Source of the DNA: Edolisoma coerulescens
Lineage: Eukaryota > Chordata > Aves > Passeriformes > Campephagidae
Direction: 5' to 3'
DNA: 64,000 nucleotides
Assembly (NCBI GenBank): GCA_013397115.1
Contig: VWZW01000480.1
Span: forward strand, 1-64,000
Of this stretch, positions 1 to 13,200 are shown piece after piece. The notes beneath the pieces are model-generated. The model was not told where the DNA came from. It worked only from the letters and a program-made list of their open reading frames with translations, and ran no database searches. The position numbers and the translations under genes were made by a program. Numbering within the stretch: the first letter of the stretch is position 1; each line of letters opens with the position of its first letter.

Positions 1-1902
1 AAAAAAGAAAAAGAAAAAAGAAGTTTTACATTCCTTTCAGTCAGGAAATGGACCCTCATGCACACAAACTTCTGTACATTTCCCCAAGTCTCTACTTTCA
101 TGACTTGGTTCTTCCAGTCTGTGTCTGCCCAAGGCCTCCCTGTGTGTCTCTCTCCTCCCAAAAACTCATCCTTCCCCCTCACCCAGCTGGTCTGTCACCC
201 TCTTCCCTGTTCTTTGGCCCAAACAGTCCAGATCTCCACTCTTCAACCAGTCCTTCACAGGCTCACAGTTGTAGTTGTATTTCCTGGATTTTTCTATGGA
301 TTTCCTTTCCACCCCCTTACCATTTCATTGTCAGCCACACCTTTTTTACTTCACGAGTTTGTCCCGCCCTGTGAATTCTAGTCCCCATGCCCTCCTACAC
401 CAGCTTTCCTTTTGACTACATTTTCCACTGGATCAATCCCAGTTTGCTTCACTCCAGCAAATCCAGACACAGGTTCCCATCTCTCACCAACACTCCAAGT
501 CTATATTCACAGGCAATTTTCACCTTATCTCCTCTCACTGTCTTCAGCCCAAGCTCACCAGATTTCTTGACCTCCCTACTTTTTCATCATCTGGTCTAGC
601 TCTTTTCCATCCCCATTGGAAAATCTTCCTCTGCTCTTTTGCCCAAGGTCCCAAACAAGGAGTGAGGCAACAGAAGCACAGGAAAGTGCCCTGCTCTCAG
701 CTCAAGGCTCTCCTGCCCTGGTCACTCTGAACCTGTGAAGCTGCTCAGTTTCTGTGACAATGGTGCACACCCAGGGCAGGGAGAGCTAGAAGAGGAGAGA
801 TGTTTGTGAGCTCACAGGCAGGACAGCACGTCTGGAGATTCTAGGAAGTCTGAATCCATCTTGAGAAAAGTACAATTTCTCAGAGGTTTCTGCTGAGGCC
901 AGATTTGGGTCAAATGTCATAACAGACAGCAAAAAAAGGCACATGCCAGTAAAATTTCAAGTTTCTAAACAGAGTCCTGCAAGTATTGGAGCCTTTCAAG
1001 AAACCTGTTGCAAGAAACTTTGAAAATGCTTCAACATTGTATTTTTCCCTGGCCTTGCATTCAGCTTCAGCTGAGTTGTTTTAAGTGAAACTGCTTTGAA
1101 TAAATCACCCTGTGCAAATACAGAATATGAAAATCCATCCCAGGTTGAAGTTTATTAAAGTTAAGCAACTACAAATGGGGTCCTGTAACATGAACTGGAA
1201 GGTGACCTTAGAATAGGACAGTGCAATCAGTCTCAAGTATTATGATCTGGAAATAGGGGTATGAAAAGTGAGGCAACACTTGCAGAAGACACTGCTTGAA
1301 TTAATCAATAGAAGATGGAGAGTAACTTCATAAGATCTTAATAAAGTTAAGTGAACGGGCAGCATGATTGCAAATTTGATTCAGAGTTGACAAGTGCGAG
1401 ATAATGCATATGGGAAAGATATGATTTGAGCTGCTCATGTACTTTGCAGAATCCTGAATTTAGTGTAATTACTTGGGGAATGGCTTGGTATCATTCTGAA
1501 CAGCTCAGTGAAACCCCTGCTCACTGTGCAACCACAATCAAACAAAAAGGTAATCCAAGTGTTAGAGGAAGCTTGAGATAAAAAACATAATTGGAGATTG
1601 TACTGTAACATTGTGCAAATTGATAACGAGCCCTGAATTGGAATGATAAGTATGATTTTGGTAGCCACTCCTCAAAAAGATTCTTTTAAAAAGAGGAGAT
1701 CCAGAGGCAGGTGACAAAAATGAATAGAGGCATGGAAATCCTTATGTATGAAGGGAGATGGGAATTCTTAATTGAAAAAATGAAACACCTTGGGGTCTTC
1801 CTTAGAGCACCATGGCATGAAGGGAGACCGGGAGGGGTCCTGTATATTCCTGGCTGCTGGCATGTCCTGCCCTCACACTCCTGCTGGGACGCTATTTTTC
1901 AG
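1..1902 (+). other. CACNA1C: Intron 29 (3' part)
   Basis: Non-coding sequence up to the acceptor of exon 30. It starts with an A-rich run (1-24). A pyrimidine-rich stretch on the + strand (about 60-620) makes short open frames without meaning. An old CR1 copy occupies about 1235-1800. The acceptor is a T-rich run followed by CAG at 1900-1902. Confidence 0.85.
1235..1800 (+). repeat. Ancient CR1 (CR1/L3-like) LINE fragment, 3' part of the RT region
   Basis: The order of short blocks matches the 3' part of old reptile/bird CR1 elements in sense orientation. These are a block like 'tctggaaataggggt...gtgaggcaa' near 1250, a 'gataatgcatatggg' block near 1400, 'cactgtgcaaccacaatcaaa' near 1523, 'cctcaaaaagattctttt' near 1670, and 'acaaaaatgaatagaggcatgg' near 1714. 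The copy is heavily mutated, with no open frame. Its end lies only about 100 nt before exon 30. The assignment rests on remembered consensus and its borders are approximate. Confidence 0.65.
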
Positions 1903-2013
1903 CACTACGGTCAGAGCTGCATGTTCAAGGAAGCTATGAATATCCTCAACATGCTCTTCACCGGCCTCTTCACTGTGGAGATGGTCCTGAAATTAATCGC
2001 CTTCAAACCCAAG
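1903..2013 (+). CDS. CACNA1C: CACNA1C exon 30: repeat IV S1-S2 loop and S2
   Basis: 111 nt, 37 codons, phase 0 at both ends, reading HYGQSCMFKEAMNILNM... and ending LIAFKPK. It forms the extracellular end of S1-S2 and the S2 helix of the fourth voltage sensor; the glutamate in FTVEMVLK belongs to the S2 charge-transfer region. Acceptor CAG|CAC, donor AAG|GTAGGT. It splices to either exon 31 or exon 32, both of which are also phase 0. Confidence 0.97.
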
Positions 2014-2046
2014 GTAGGTGCTCTAGGAGTAGATTTCCCTGGCCTC

Positions 2047-2066
2047 TGTGTGTGTGTGCATGTGTG
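2047..2066 (+). repeat. Short (TG)n run
   Basis: Interrupted TG dinucleotide repeat about 35 nt downstream of the exon 30 donor. Repeats of this kind can bind splicing factors of the CELF/TDP-43 type, but nothing here proves a role. Confidence 0.8.
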
Positions 2067-3237
2067 CGGGGCAGCTGTGAGGAGAAGGAGGAGGTGAAAC
2101 TTTCTGATCTATTACCCCACCAAGAACTGAGCTGGGCAGTTGCTCTCTGGATTGGAGTCTCACTTATATTTAATAACTTTTTCACTGGAGAGTAGACACA
2201 CTTAAAAAAAATGAAATTAAAAAAAGGCAACACCTGCTAATAGAGAAGGTTCCTAGTTTTCATTAAGTCATCATAGTGACACTGTGCTAAGGCTATAACA
2301 TGTCTTCCATCCTGAATGTTATTCTAATGCTCTCTCTCTGACTTTCCTTATATAATTTATAAATAGCATCTCATGATTAGTCTCCTGACCCAAGTGAAGT
2401 TAATCAAGCATGACTCATTTTGAGTTATGAGCTTTGGAAAAAAATGTTTCTTCTGGGAGGGCTACATCTCAGTGATGGTTTGGATTGCTCTAGTTTTGAA
2501 TTTAAGACTTCATTGATGATATTTAGTACCCAAGCAGGTCCTGTCTGAAAGTACTGTCCTGTGCATTGGGCCATGATATTATGCTAGCATAGCTGCACCG
2601 TGGGGTATGATTACAACCTCCAAGCTCTTCCAGCTAAGTTCTCACAGCTGCTGCAGGACAAGGACAAAGATCCTGACCTCACAGAATTACCCAAGACTTT
2701 CTTCTGTGGGGTTTAAATTCAGTGATGTCTCATAAAGAGTTGAATCCAGATACCTAAATATAGGTCCCTCGTGTCATTTCATATCTTCAATGGTACCTTG
2801 ACACAGGGGGTTGTGTCTTGAAGGATGCTTTGAAACATTGTGGAGATGGTCAAGATGCTCTCTGAAGCATGAGTTATGGCATTGGTAAAGATGAGAACTT
2901 TTATGTCTGGCACTTGTGCTTGTCCTTCAAGTTAAACAGTTAGGGGATCACTGAAGGGGATCACTCCTCCCAGGTGTAATTTAACATCTTCCTCACCCTC
3001 AGTTCAGAAACTTTGCACTCCATTTCTACTGAATTTGGGCTTATTTTTTTCTTTTAAACTCCACGTTGACTTTCTTCCCACTCAGCTTCTCTCTTTCTTC
3101 CACAATTTCTAGAACTTCATCTTGGAATAGTCACAATTTTATTTTTCACCCAAGCCCAGTATCACTATCCTATCTCAGATGTAGTTCTCTGGGAAGTTAG
3201 GAGCATCTTGTGCAGTCCTGCTGAAAACTGATTTTTC

Positions 3238-3255
3238 TTTTTTTTTTTTTTTTTT
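3238..3255 (+). repeat. Poly-T tract
   Basis: An uninterrupted run of 18 T in intron 30. It could be the reversed tail of an old retroposed sequence or a simple homopolymer; no flanking element is recognisable. Confidence 0.85.
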
Positions 3256-5456
3256 GGTGAGATCTCAAACACTGTGTTGGGAAATTTAGAAGCATCATTA
3301 TCTGTTTTCAGCAGGGATTTTAATTTTCAGGAGAGATCTACCTTTCATTTTTGAGATTTCACCACATCTGTTAGAAAGCAAATTTTCTGTCACTTCCTAA
3401 AAGTTTTATCTGCACACCATGTACCCAGAAGTGTATCTCACAGGCTTTATAATGCTCTTCTGATTTTGCAGTTCTGCTTTGCAGGAGATTCTTAACTTTC
3501 AGAAAGATGAGAATCTCAGCAGAATTTGGTTTAGAACATTTAGGGGAGAAGTTCTACCAGGTCAAATACTGAGCTCTGTACGTATACAAGGAAGGCTTTA
3601 CCTGACACGGTTCCTTCCAACAGTAAGGAAATGGCATCGATGATATTGGAATTCCTTTCTACTTCCTGTGTTTTACTTTCCTCTGTTCAATCTCCTTTTC
3701 AAGTTTTACTGCACAAAAAAGTATTAAAAAAATCAACTGAGGGTAAACATGTATCCTCTGGATGGCAAAACACTGAAACAGATTTCTTAAAGCAATTGTG
3801 GAATCTCTATAATTTGAGGTTTTAAAATTAAGTTGGGGGAACCTTTCATTCTAAACAGTTTAGGAATCTATGATCTGATGAGATAGGCAAATGGAACAGA
3901 CCACAAATCCCCTCTCAGCCCAATTTTCCGTGATTCTGTAATTTCCAAACTAAATCCCCAGCTACTACACTATTGTAAAAATGAGAGTAAACAAGAAATA
4001 TTCCGTGTAATGAGAATAGTAGAGTCTTAATGAAGTCTTGAGCCAGGACTCAGACAACAACCTCAGGTGAAAGAATAGCCAGCAATAACAATAAATGTTT
4101 CAAATCTTGGTCTGGCCTGTATGCCAAAGATGGTACCAACTCATACCTCTATTTTAATTAAATACCTTAATGAAAAAAACCCCAACATTTTAAAAATTGA
4201 AGCAAAGGATTACAGAGAAGAAAAACAGATGAAAACAGCTAATACAGCAAAAAGACTTTCCTCTAGCAGTATATTCACACTGGTTTATGTTGAGTACCAG
4301 CTCAGTGGCTCGTGTTTGGAAACACCAAATTCCTCGTGTCACTTGTCATTTTGTGTAACGTATGAGGATTTGGCTGCAGCCCATTCCCTGCTCCGTACTG
4401 AGCCTGCTCTGCAGAGAAGGCAACCCTCTCTCCCAGAGAGAGGTCCCTTGGACCAACCCTGAGGAGCACTCTCTGCTTCTCTTCGGGTTCTACACTAGTA
4501 CTGAAGATGAACTTGCCTGGAATGTGTTCTGAAGTGGGAGTTTCCAGCATGGAAAAAGTAGTTACTTCAGTCTTCTGCTTGGCTACAACTTGTGGCCAAA
4601 CTACATTTGCAGATGGAAGTTGTCCCCAGGAACACCAGCTGGTAAAGCCCAAAAGTATTTCATTGTCACCTGAGAGAACATCAGTACCTAACCCCTCCAA
4701 CCAATCAAGTTGCCCCACCAAAGAAACGAGATGCTGAGTGTTATTAGTGTTTCCCAGATGGGAAACGGCAGATTAAATGCTCATCTCTGCTGCAGACAGA
4801 TTTGTCTGTCATTTCCTGAGCAATAAAACACAAACCAGCCTTTGTTTAAGCTGCTTTGTCTCATTTTGAATTTGTGCCCAAACATCACTCTTTTCTGCCT
4901 GAAGAATACCCTGAAATAAAAGGAGCTGTAAGCTTCGTGACTGACAACAAGAAAGGAGGAAACTTGGTTAGCTGAAGGTGTTGTGTTCTAATGGCAAGCC
5001 CCAGGAGAATGTGGCAGAACAGAACTGAGCACAGAACTGAAGCTGGCAACATTCAGTCTGTTTTCTCCCTTTTTTTGGGTGCTTAACCGAGTCGTGGATG
5101 CTGCAGCTTAACCTTCAACTACAGCAAGACAAGCAGTAACTGAGTTAGGACTCTGAAGCACAGAGCTCTCCCTTGCACAGCCACTTCCTAAAGGCACCTT
5201 GGAATGAAGGGTCTGCAGCAGCAACAGAGGGATGAGGCTTTCTCCATCTGCACGAGGTGGAACGAGCTGCTGTTTATTCACACCTTCTCCAGGGAGAGTT
5301 GGAAACGAACTAGGACAGATCCCTGAGGTATTGGGAGCTGCTATCACACTACCTTCTCACAGAAGTCACCACAGGCATGTGCCCATGTGGAACATCTTCA
5401 GGGGAAGCCTAATATACAGAGTTCCTGCTGCTGCCCATGGTGTGGCATCCACTATT

Positions 5457-5600
5457 ATAGACTCACAAATTCAATTGGAAATGGGTTGGAAAATCATCAA
5501 GATCATTCCAGATCATCAAGTCCAGCTGTTAACCTACCACTGCCAAGGTCCACTAAACATAATGCATGCCAGTGCTACCTGTGTGTTACATGCACAACAA
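5457..5600 (-). repeat. CR1 LINE 3'-end remnant
   Basis: Resembles the 3' end of a CR1 family in reverse orientation. The block around 5487-5530 reads 'ggaaaatcatcaagatcatt' and 'atcatcaagtccagctgtta', followed by 'ccactgccaaggtccactaa'. It is diverged and short, with approximate borders. Confidence 0.7.
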
Positions 5601-6573
5601 CAGAAAAGGTGGCAACCTGGCTGAATAGATTTTTTTACTGTATCCCCTTTTTTATTTCTTCACTCCTGTTCTGTGAGATATCCTCCTGACTTGCTACGCT
5701 TGATACTAAAGGTGAAGAAAAGCAAACACAGTTGCACAGATAAGAAGCAGGTTCACACATGTGCCTGTCTACAAAGAACCAGCATGGATAACCCAGCCCT
5801 GCCTCTAGTTCTCGTGGTGGGAGCAAGGCTTTACTTATTGAAAGGCCAGCTGTAGGAGTAAGGAGCCAAGTCCAAGTCAGGGCTCGTCTCCTAACACTTA
5901 CAGAAAATATGTGAAGGGGGTAGGAAGACAAGGGCTTTCCTAACTAAACATTCTGTTACTGTTGAGATTGGTTGCTCTGGTCAGCAGGTCCCTTGGATAC
6001 TTGTCCTTTTGACTGGCCATCCTCTGTGAGCAGTGTTTGGGTTTGCTTGGTCTCCTGGGAGGCCGGAGAGAAGAGGGGCACGTCAGCTGGAGCAGCTGCT
6101 GCTGTGGCACAGTCCGTGCCTGCCAGCCTGGGACAAGGCTTCTGAGAACCCCGTGGGTTTGTGTGACACTTTTTCTGGTGCAGAGGGTCAGTTACCCCAT
6201 TTTTTTTTGCAGGGTTACTCTAAGCACTGTGTGAGACAGCTCATCCATGTCTGCAGTCTTGTCAGGAGGGTGTGCTAACAGTGAGCTAGAGAGATTTGGG
6301 ATGATTAGGGCTGCTGATAAAGAAAACATCAACTACATGCCCTGCATCTCCTTACAGAGTATTAATATGCTGCTCTGAAGCAAAACTCCCAAATGGACCT
6401 TGGTGTTTGTCTTGGCTGATGCTCATAAACTGATTCAAGACTAGTCACTTCAAAGAGACAGACAGTCTAAAAGTAACGCTGTTGAGCCAAGGCCTTTTGC
6501 TGCTTTGTTTTTCTAATTTTGTAAATTCTCCAGCCAGTCTGCTGAGCTATTTTCCAATTCCTGCATGGAGAAA

Positions 6574-6590
6574 GCTGCTGCTGCTGCTGC
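6574..6590 (+). repeat. Short (GCT)n run
   Basis: About five to six GCT units inside intron 30. Intronic and short, with no sign of coding use. Confidence 0.8.
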
Positions 6591-8524
6591 TTCAGGCTTT
6601 TTCCAGAGAAAACTACTAAAGGGAATGAGGTGCTGTGCTGTCTGTGGTGCTCACAGCTACCACTGTTCCAGCTTCTTAAAGAAGGAATCCCCACAAGAAC
6701 CAGTCCATGAAGGGCCAGCTGCTCTACAAAACCTGCCTGGGGTTTATCTTTTCAAGTCAAAGACAGTGACTTAAAATTCCTATTCCTATGAAGCTGCGCC
6801 ATCTGTCAATGTACATGCTAATGTGAGGATGGATATTCCTCCAGGAATTTCAGATCTTTCCAGCTCCCTGGAATGGGCTGTTTTCCTGATGAGCCACATC
6901 TACTTTTTCTTTCAGGAAACATTTCATCTGTCCCCTTATTAGCTAGGGCAGGACCACTAATCCAAGAGCTGTGAATTTTCTCCTGCTGTGCCTGTCATCT
7001 CAAACTTGGGAAGACATATCCATGGAACTACTGCTATGCACAAAGCAAAGCACACGACCACATATTTTGTCAAATCCATGTCTGGGTGTGGAAAGGGAAT
7101 CTTGGAGATTTCCTGTGTGGAATTATGGCTATCAGAGAGACTGCAGATCACGAGTCTATTCCATTTCCCAGACACTGTCAGCACCTTTCTTCCCTGGGTG
7201 TTTATGGATGTTACTTGTAAAGCAGCCTGTAACAACGCCATCTGTCCTGCCTCAGACAGTTTCTTCAGTCCCTCATTTATCACTGCTACTTTACTCTGAA
7301 TTCTTGCCATTCTCACATGTCAGTTTTGTGTAGCAGAGTTCAGCCTTCAGTGGGCTGTTTTAAACAAGCTTCGCATTCAGCACAAGGCACACAATCCCAT
7401 GTGATCCCAGGAAGAGCTGTGACCCTCTGTGAAGTGGAAATCATAAGTGCCACCCGTGGTTATTTCTTAGTCTCCATGTACTGGTGGATCTACGTGTCCT
7501 CAGTGTTTCTTCCTCCCCTGATGCATTTGCACTTCTTTATTCCTCTTTAAGCTCCTCTCAGTCAGCGTTTATCATGCATTTGATGTACAGATATCTCTTC
7601 TAAAACCTGCAAAATGACTCATCTGTTTTCGTTCCCTTTTTACCAGTACATTTCTCATACATTTATGCGTATAAACAGATCTTTGAGCAGTCTCTCCTAA
7701 AGTCACACTGGCTGCTTCATACTACTTGCATTCTTCTTTCTCACCAAAACCATAATCTGTTATTCCTTGGTCAGGATAGAGCCTTCAGCATTTTCACAAA
7801 CAGCTGAAATTTATATCCATGCTATCCACTTGCACCACAGAAACAATGTTGGTTAATTTTGGAAATCTAATGCTTTTTGTACTTCTTCATCCCAGTACCT
7901 GTAAAAATACCTGTACAGCTTAGGATGCTGCCCTGGCATCAGTCCTCACAGTGTTTTATTTCTCCAGCTTGTACAGAGAAAGGGAAGTAAAGACATTCTG
8001 CACTGATAAAAAGCATCAGGAAAACTGGTTACAACTGAGTGGTCTTTTGCTCAGAGCTGAATAACACTTCAGCTCCACCCAACAGGAATCATATTTAGTT
8101 AAAAATCACATGCTCTGGGATGCAGTAGGATGGTGCAGAATTTATAAAATCAGTGGTTTCAGTCGTGTAAATGTGAGGCCGTGGTGCAGGCAGCTGCCTC
8201 CCTCCATGGAGTGTGGCCACACGAGGCTGTGTGCCCAAATGTGATGGTTGTCAGATGGCTCTTTGCAGATTTCCTTTGCTGGTTTTGGCAGGTCCTTAAC
8301 CTTGGTAGCCACCTAATTGTTTCCTCAGCTTCAGTGTTACCTTTTCTGTTTTGGAGGGGCAGCCTCTACACGTGGAGTATTTGATGACTGAGTCATGAAC
8401 CCACTGCAAGGGGAAGGGCAGTCTCCAAAGCTTTTGGGTGAAAGAAATGCTTTAAAAGGCAAAAGAAAGCACAAGAAAGCTGATTATGTGTCAAAACCTG
8501 TGGGTGGGGAATAATATACATCCT

Positions 8525-8890
8525 TTAACAGAAAGGAAGAGTGAGTTCTGCTTGATGTTGGGTAAGAAAGAGTGAGCAATGGAGAGAACTAGGAACAGTC
8601 AGGTAAGAGAGTGTGTGAACTGAAGAAAAGGAAAGAACTAAACCAACAGGAAGGACCAGGTCTGGGAGGAAAAGAGAGAAAACCCAAATCCATGGAGGAA
8701 GAAAAGCCATACAGATAATGAAGAGTGGGAAAAGATAAAATATCCTCAAAGGCAGAACGAAAAAATAAATTGAAGACCTTGAAATAGTAAAGTATTAATA
8801 AAATGGAGGAAGAAGTGATTGGACAAAAATGATGCAAGGAAAAGAAAAACAGAAACAGGACTGAAAGAAAAAGTAAACATGGGAAGGGAT
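8525..8890 (+). repeat. Purine-rich block
   Basis: About 365 nt dominated by A and G on the + strand, with many GAAAG/GGAAG words. The minus-strand open frames here (Phe/Ser/Leu-rich) are products of the composition. No known element recognised. Confidence 0.55.
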
Positions 8891-11261
8891 TTTTAGAAAA
8901 TTAAAAACTGAATTAAAACCCATACCTTTTAAGCTAATGAGCATCTTTTTGTGCTTCTACATTTTATTGAAATTCCCTGGCAGGCATCCCAGGTCTCCAT
9001 GTTCAAACACATCAGTATCTCAGCCACAGAGCCTCCCTGGGCACCATCTCATCAGAATAATTTGCAGTAAAAGTTGGGTACAGTATGTTTCCCTGCTTCT
9101 GTGGATTAATCTCAGCCCTGTTTCAAAATGCATCATCATGTTACTTCAGAAAGGCTTTCCTTTTTCACCCCAATCTTGTTGTGGGTGAAGTCTGAATGTC
9201 TTGTATATTCCTCTGGATCTTCTATACCACCAGTAGCCCAGCTGGAACTAATCTCAGCTGCTTCAGCGAGCCCAGCAGCTGCCATCTGACCAGAAATCCC
9301 TGACATCTCTGTCGTGCCCCACCAGACACTGCCTTGCACATGTGCAGTCAGTCTGAGGCCCTTGAGGAATCGCTGAATCAGCCTTGAGGGTTTTGGAAAT
9401 AAGCTAGAAAAGGGGAAAAAAATCTTAGCCCTTCATTAATCCCTCCTCTGCTTTCTCTTCACTGTGATTACTTGTCTGCCAGGATTCCCATGCATCTTGC
9501 ACAGCATACACATCATGGGAAGACTTGACCATATTGTCTTTTGTGCCCATAGGTCTGGGAGGAAGAAGGAGCCTCTTTTCTAATCCTTTCTGAAGAAGTT
9601 AATGCTGAAAGTACTGTATGTCAGAGCAACATGTTTAGGTGACTTTGGTGGGAAGAAATATTGGAATAATTATTCTGGACATGGATGACCAGGTCATCCC
9701 AGTCCTTTATTCACATCAGTGGGTTGGCACAGCCAGCTGGCAGACTTGCTCCTGGATGCTGCTTGCCTGACAGGATTTCTATCTGCCCATATGTCCAGGA
9801 AAAGGAAAGAAAAGAGAGGCTGAGAAAGTAACTGAGCCTCCTGTAGCCCAGTCTGTGCCACAGCATTCTCCCAGCAGTTCAGCACTGAGGCTTTCCCACA
9901 GACCATGGAAGGGCACCCCACGAGCCAAGAGCCAGAGCAGCTGGATTTGTTATTCCAGGCATTAAATCGAAACTACTCAGGGGAGAGTGCTGCCAACATG
10001 TTACCAGGCAGTGAAATTTAAAAAAAAAAGAGGAACCACCTCCTGGTGCTTTACAGTGCTGCCCCATCAAGTAGAGCCTTCAATAATAAATCTTCCAGCT
10101 AATACAGAAAAATAAAATTTGCAACAGAATGCTCAGGGATGAGGTTGATTTAGCAACAGTTTCCACATATGAGGAGTTAGCTAGCAGAACACTGCCTTCT
10201 CTATCCTGTGAAAGCACAGGGAATCCTCTTTGATGGCTTCTAGATTTCACTGAGCTCCTCACCAGTTCCTGAGTGTGTGTGGGAGAGGAAATCTGGCCCT
10301 TCCAAACACTTCAAAGGAGAAGAAAATAGTGCCAGACTAAAGTTGTTCTATTGTGCATATGCTCATATTCTGAGATGGCATAGGCATGACTGAACCTAAA
10401 CAAGTCATGCAGTGTGAAAAACACTTGGTAGGTGAATGTAACAGGAGAAACGAGATGGATGATGAGAAATGAAACTTTCACCCTAAATCCTAGCTCATAA
10501 CTCTACTGGAATCTGGGTCAGGGAGCATCAAAGCCTTCCTTGTCAGCACTGGTTGACATCCTGTATGAAGCAGGCTCTTTCCCATTTCATTGCAGAGAAT
10601 AAATACATCTGGCACAGAAGCAGGAGCAGAGTGCACCTCATTTGGGTCCTTTGTTGGTGCCCCTAAGAAAGAGGCCAACAACAAAATGCGTATCCAGAAC
10701 AAACTTCCTTCTTCACGAAAAGAACTTGTCCTTTCATGTTGTGGTGGAAACAGTTGGTGAGGGACAAAAAGGCTGTTTGATCTGCTGCTCCCCATGTTAC
10801 ATCTGTTATTTAAATGCAGGATGTTGTCTTTCCTGGAGGATGAGGCCAGCAATTTTCTGCAAATAGATCCTCTAATTGCTGTAGAAAATGTGTGAAATCT
10901 CTAACAATGATCAGCCAGCACTGTGCAATCCTCCAGCTTTCTTAAGGATCAGTGGAGAATTCGGTAGGCAGAAAAGGCTGTTGAAGGAGCTGTGTAAGAG
11001 CTTCAATGACAGAGGACCTTTTCCTTCCCAGCAAACACACCCAGAGAATTTGCATATTGCTGCAACATTATGACAGATGTATTTTCAGTCTGGCACTTGG
11101 GGGTTTTAATATCATTATAAATGATCAAAAATAATGATACGACTGCACAATGCAACAGTGTGGGAAGCGCTGTATTAGCTATTGCACTTAATTATTTAAT
11201 ACAGAAAATTATCTGCACGGTGTTAAAAGCCCAGTGGGATGGTGAACCGGGGCCTCGCTCA

Positions 11262-11289
11262 CAGCAGCAGCAGCAGGAGCAGCAGCAGC
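11262..11289 (+). repeat. Interrupted (CAG)n run
   Basis: CAG units broken by one GAG unit, in intron 30. The surrounding open frame gives a short Gln run but has no splice signals or homology that would make it coding. Confidence 0.8.
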
Positions 11290-12880
11290 CTGGAAAGGGA
11301 ACAGTGCCAGGGAAAAGCCACTTGTTCTCCCTCTCAGACGAAAAATCCCAACCCTCTATCACTTCATGTGAGGTGGTTTTAAAGGGTCAAAAGCTCTCAC
11401 AGATGTGAATCTTCACGTAAGAATGGTACCAGATAACAGACTGTGATACAGCGCCTGTTAAGAAGCATTCATCTGTTAGAAAGTGACATTTCTACTGGCA
11501 AGTGGTCACCTGGCTCACATCTAAGAGAGGTGATTTCCCTTCTCGCAGGCATCTGGCTTTTGGAGACCTTGGAACCTTTGATTTTCTTTGTTTCTGCTTC
11601 GCCAAGAGTAAAATGGGAGTAATCATCCTCTTTTGGCAAGTTATGATTGATGGATTGCATAAAAATAAGTATTATTTTATTAACTACTCTAATCCATATA
11701 AAATTAGGCCTTTTATGAAAACGGAGATAACTTACAAAAAAGAAGAAACTATGTAAAAACCTACTGCTCATACCTGCTGCCCTGTTTCTTGAACATTGTG
11801 TCCTTCTGCCAGTCAGTACCCACTACCCACTCAGCAACCATGTCAGAGCAGTCCATGGCTGGAAAATGGAATGCATTTCATTCCTGTGCTTCACATGGAG
11901 AGAGGGAAGCTATTCCGAGTCCAACCCCATATTCAGAATGCTTCTTCACCCACTGCTTGCCACTGTCTCATCTTCCCACAGCGTGAAGTGACTCTTCACC
12001 CTGAGAGATTTGTCACTGCTGGTCTTATCAGCTGAGTTTTCCTTCTTTTGAATCATTCTTCCCTGGGCTGGGATGTCAGCCCAGCTTTAGAAGACAGACT
12101 CTCTTAAACAGTGAAGCCCATCCTTTAGCTCTTTTCATAGGACTGTTTGATATTGCTGGGTTGGTTTATTGCCTTCAGGAGTTATTTATTGGCTCCTACC
12201 AAGACATGCTGCTTTTAGACCTTCCAAAGTCTTTGAGCGTTTGCAGCTTCTTCCAAATGGAATTTGACAGCAAAGTTCTCATGGAATGCATTGTGTGATA
12301 AATGATCTGTTCAGACATCACATTCACTTTTCAGTCTTTCTGGTAAAACTGGTGCTAATTTTGTTTCTCTTCGCTGAGAACGAGTCTGGTTTCTGGCTGC
12401 AGGGCAGTAATTGTTAAATGACTGCAGTGTGCTTACTGTTCATGAGAAAAAGGGCCTAACTCTTTGTGGGGTATTGCTGTGCCACAATATACCTGTAGGA
12501 AGGTCGAGAATGTTTATCTTATTTTCTAGGTGGACAGCAAAATTTATAAGAAAGCTTTCAGCTGTTCTGCCACCATTTTTTCCTACATTTATATCAAGGA
12601 GGCCTTAGTCATTACTGTTTAGAGGCATTACTCACCCTTCCTTCAAAGGCAGTTAAGAGCAATCCAGGCCAAAAATTACATCGGGATCAGCTAGTTGAAT
12701 CATCTGGTTTCAGCATGTTTCACTTTATAATTTCCTCAGGCCTCTTTGGAGGACCTGGGACCATAACGTTGCACTTCAAGCCTCCCCTGTGGCTGAGAGC
12801 TTGTGTACTTCTAACCACTTTACAGTAAATGAAATAGAGGGAGGTGTAAGATGACTGTGCCACCAAGTGCCACCACCTTC

Positions 12881-13200
12881 AGCACCTAAAGGGGGCCTGC
12901 AAGAAGGCTGGAGAGGGTCTTTTTACAAGGAGATGTAGTGATAGGACAAGGGGAATGGCCTAAAACTGAAAGAGGACAGGGTTAGATTAAGTATTGGGAA
13001 GAAATTCATCCCTGTGAGGGTGGTGAGGCCCTGGCACAGGCTGCTCAGAGAAGCTGTGGATGCCCCATCCTTGGAAGTGTTCAAGGCCAGGCAGGATTTG
13101 GCTTTGAGCAACCTGGCCTGGTGGAAAGTGTGCCTGACCACGGCAGGGATTGGAACTAGGTGACCTTTAAGGTCCCAAACCATCCCATGAGTCCATGTAG
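12881..13200 (+). repeat. CR1 LINE 3' end, sense orientation
   Basis: Clear match to the bird CR1 3' region, in order: 'gggggcctgcaagaaggctg', 'tgtagtgataggacaagg', 'actgaaagaggacagggtta', 'ggtggtgaggccctggcaca', 'ttcaaggccaggcaggattt' and 'acctttaaggtcccaaacca'. It is 5'-truncated, as is usual for CR1. The terminal 8-bp repeat is degenerate. Confidence 0.92.

Noticed and set aside
11121..11408. Open frame with a Gln run from CAG units
   Set aside because: A short intronic trinucleotide repeat; no splice-site context or homology supports a polyglutamine protein.
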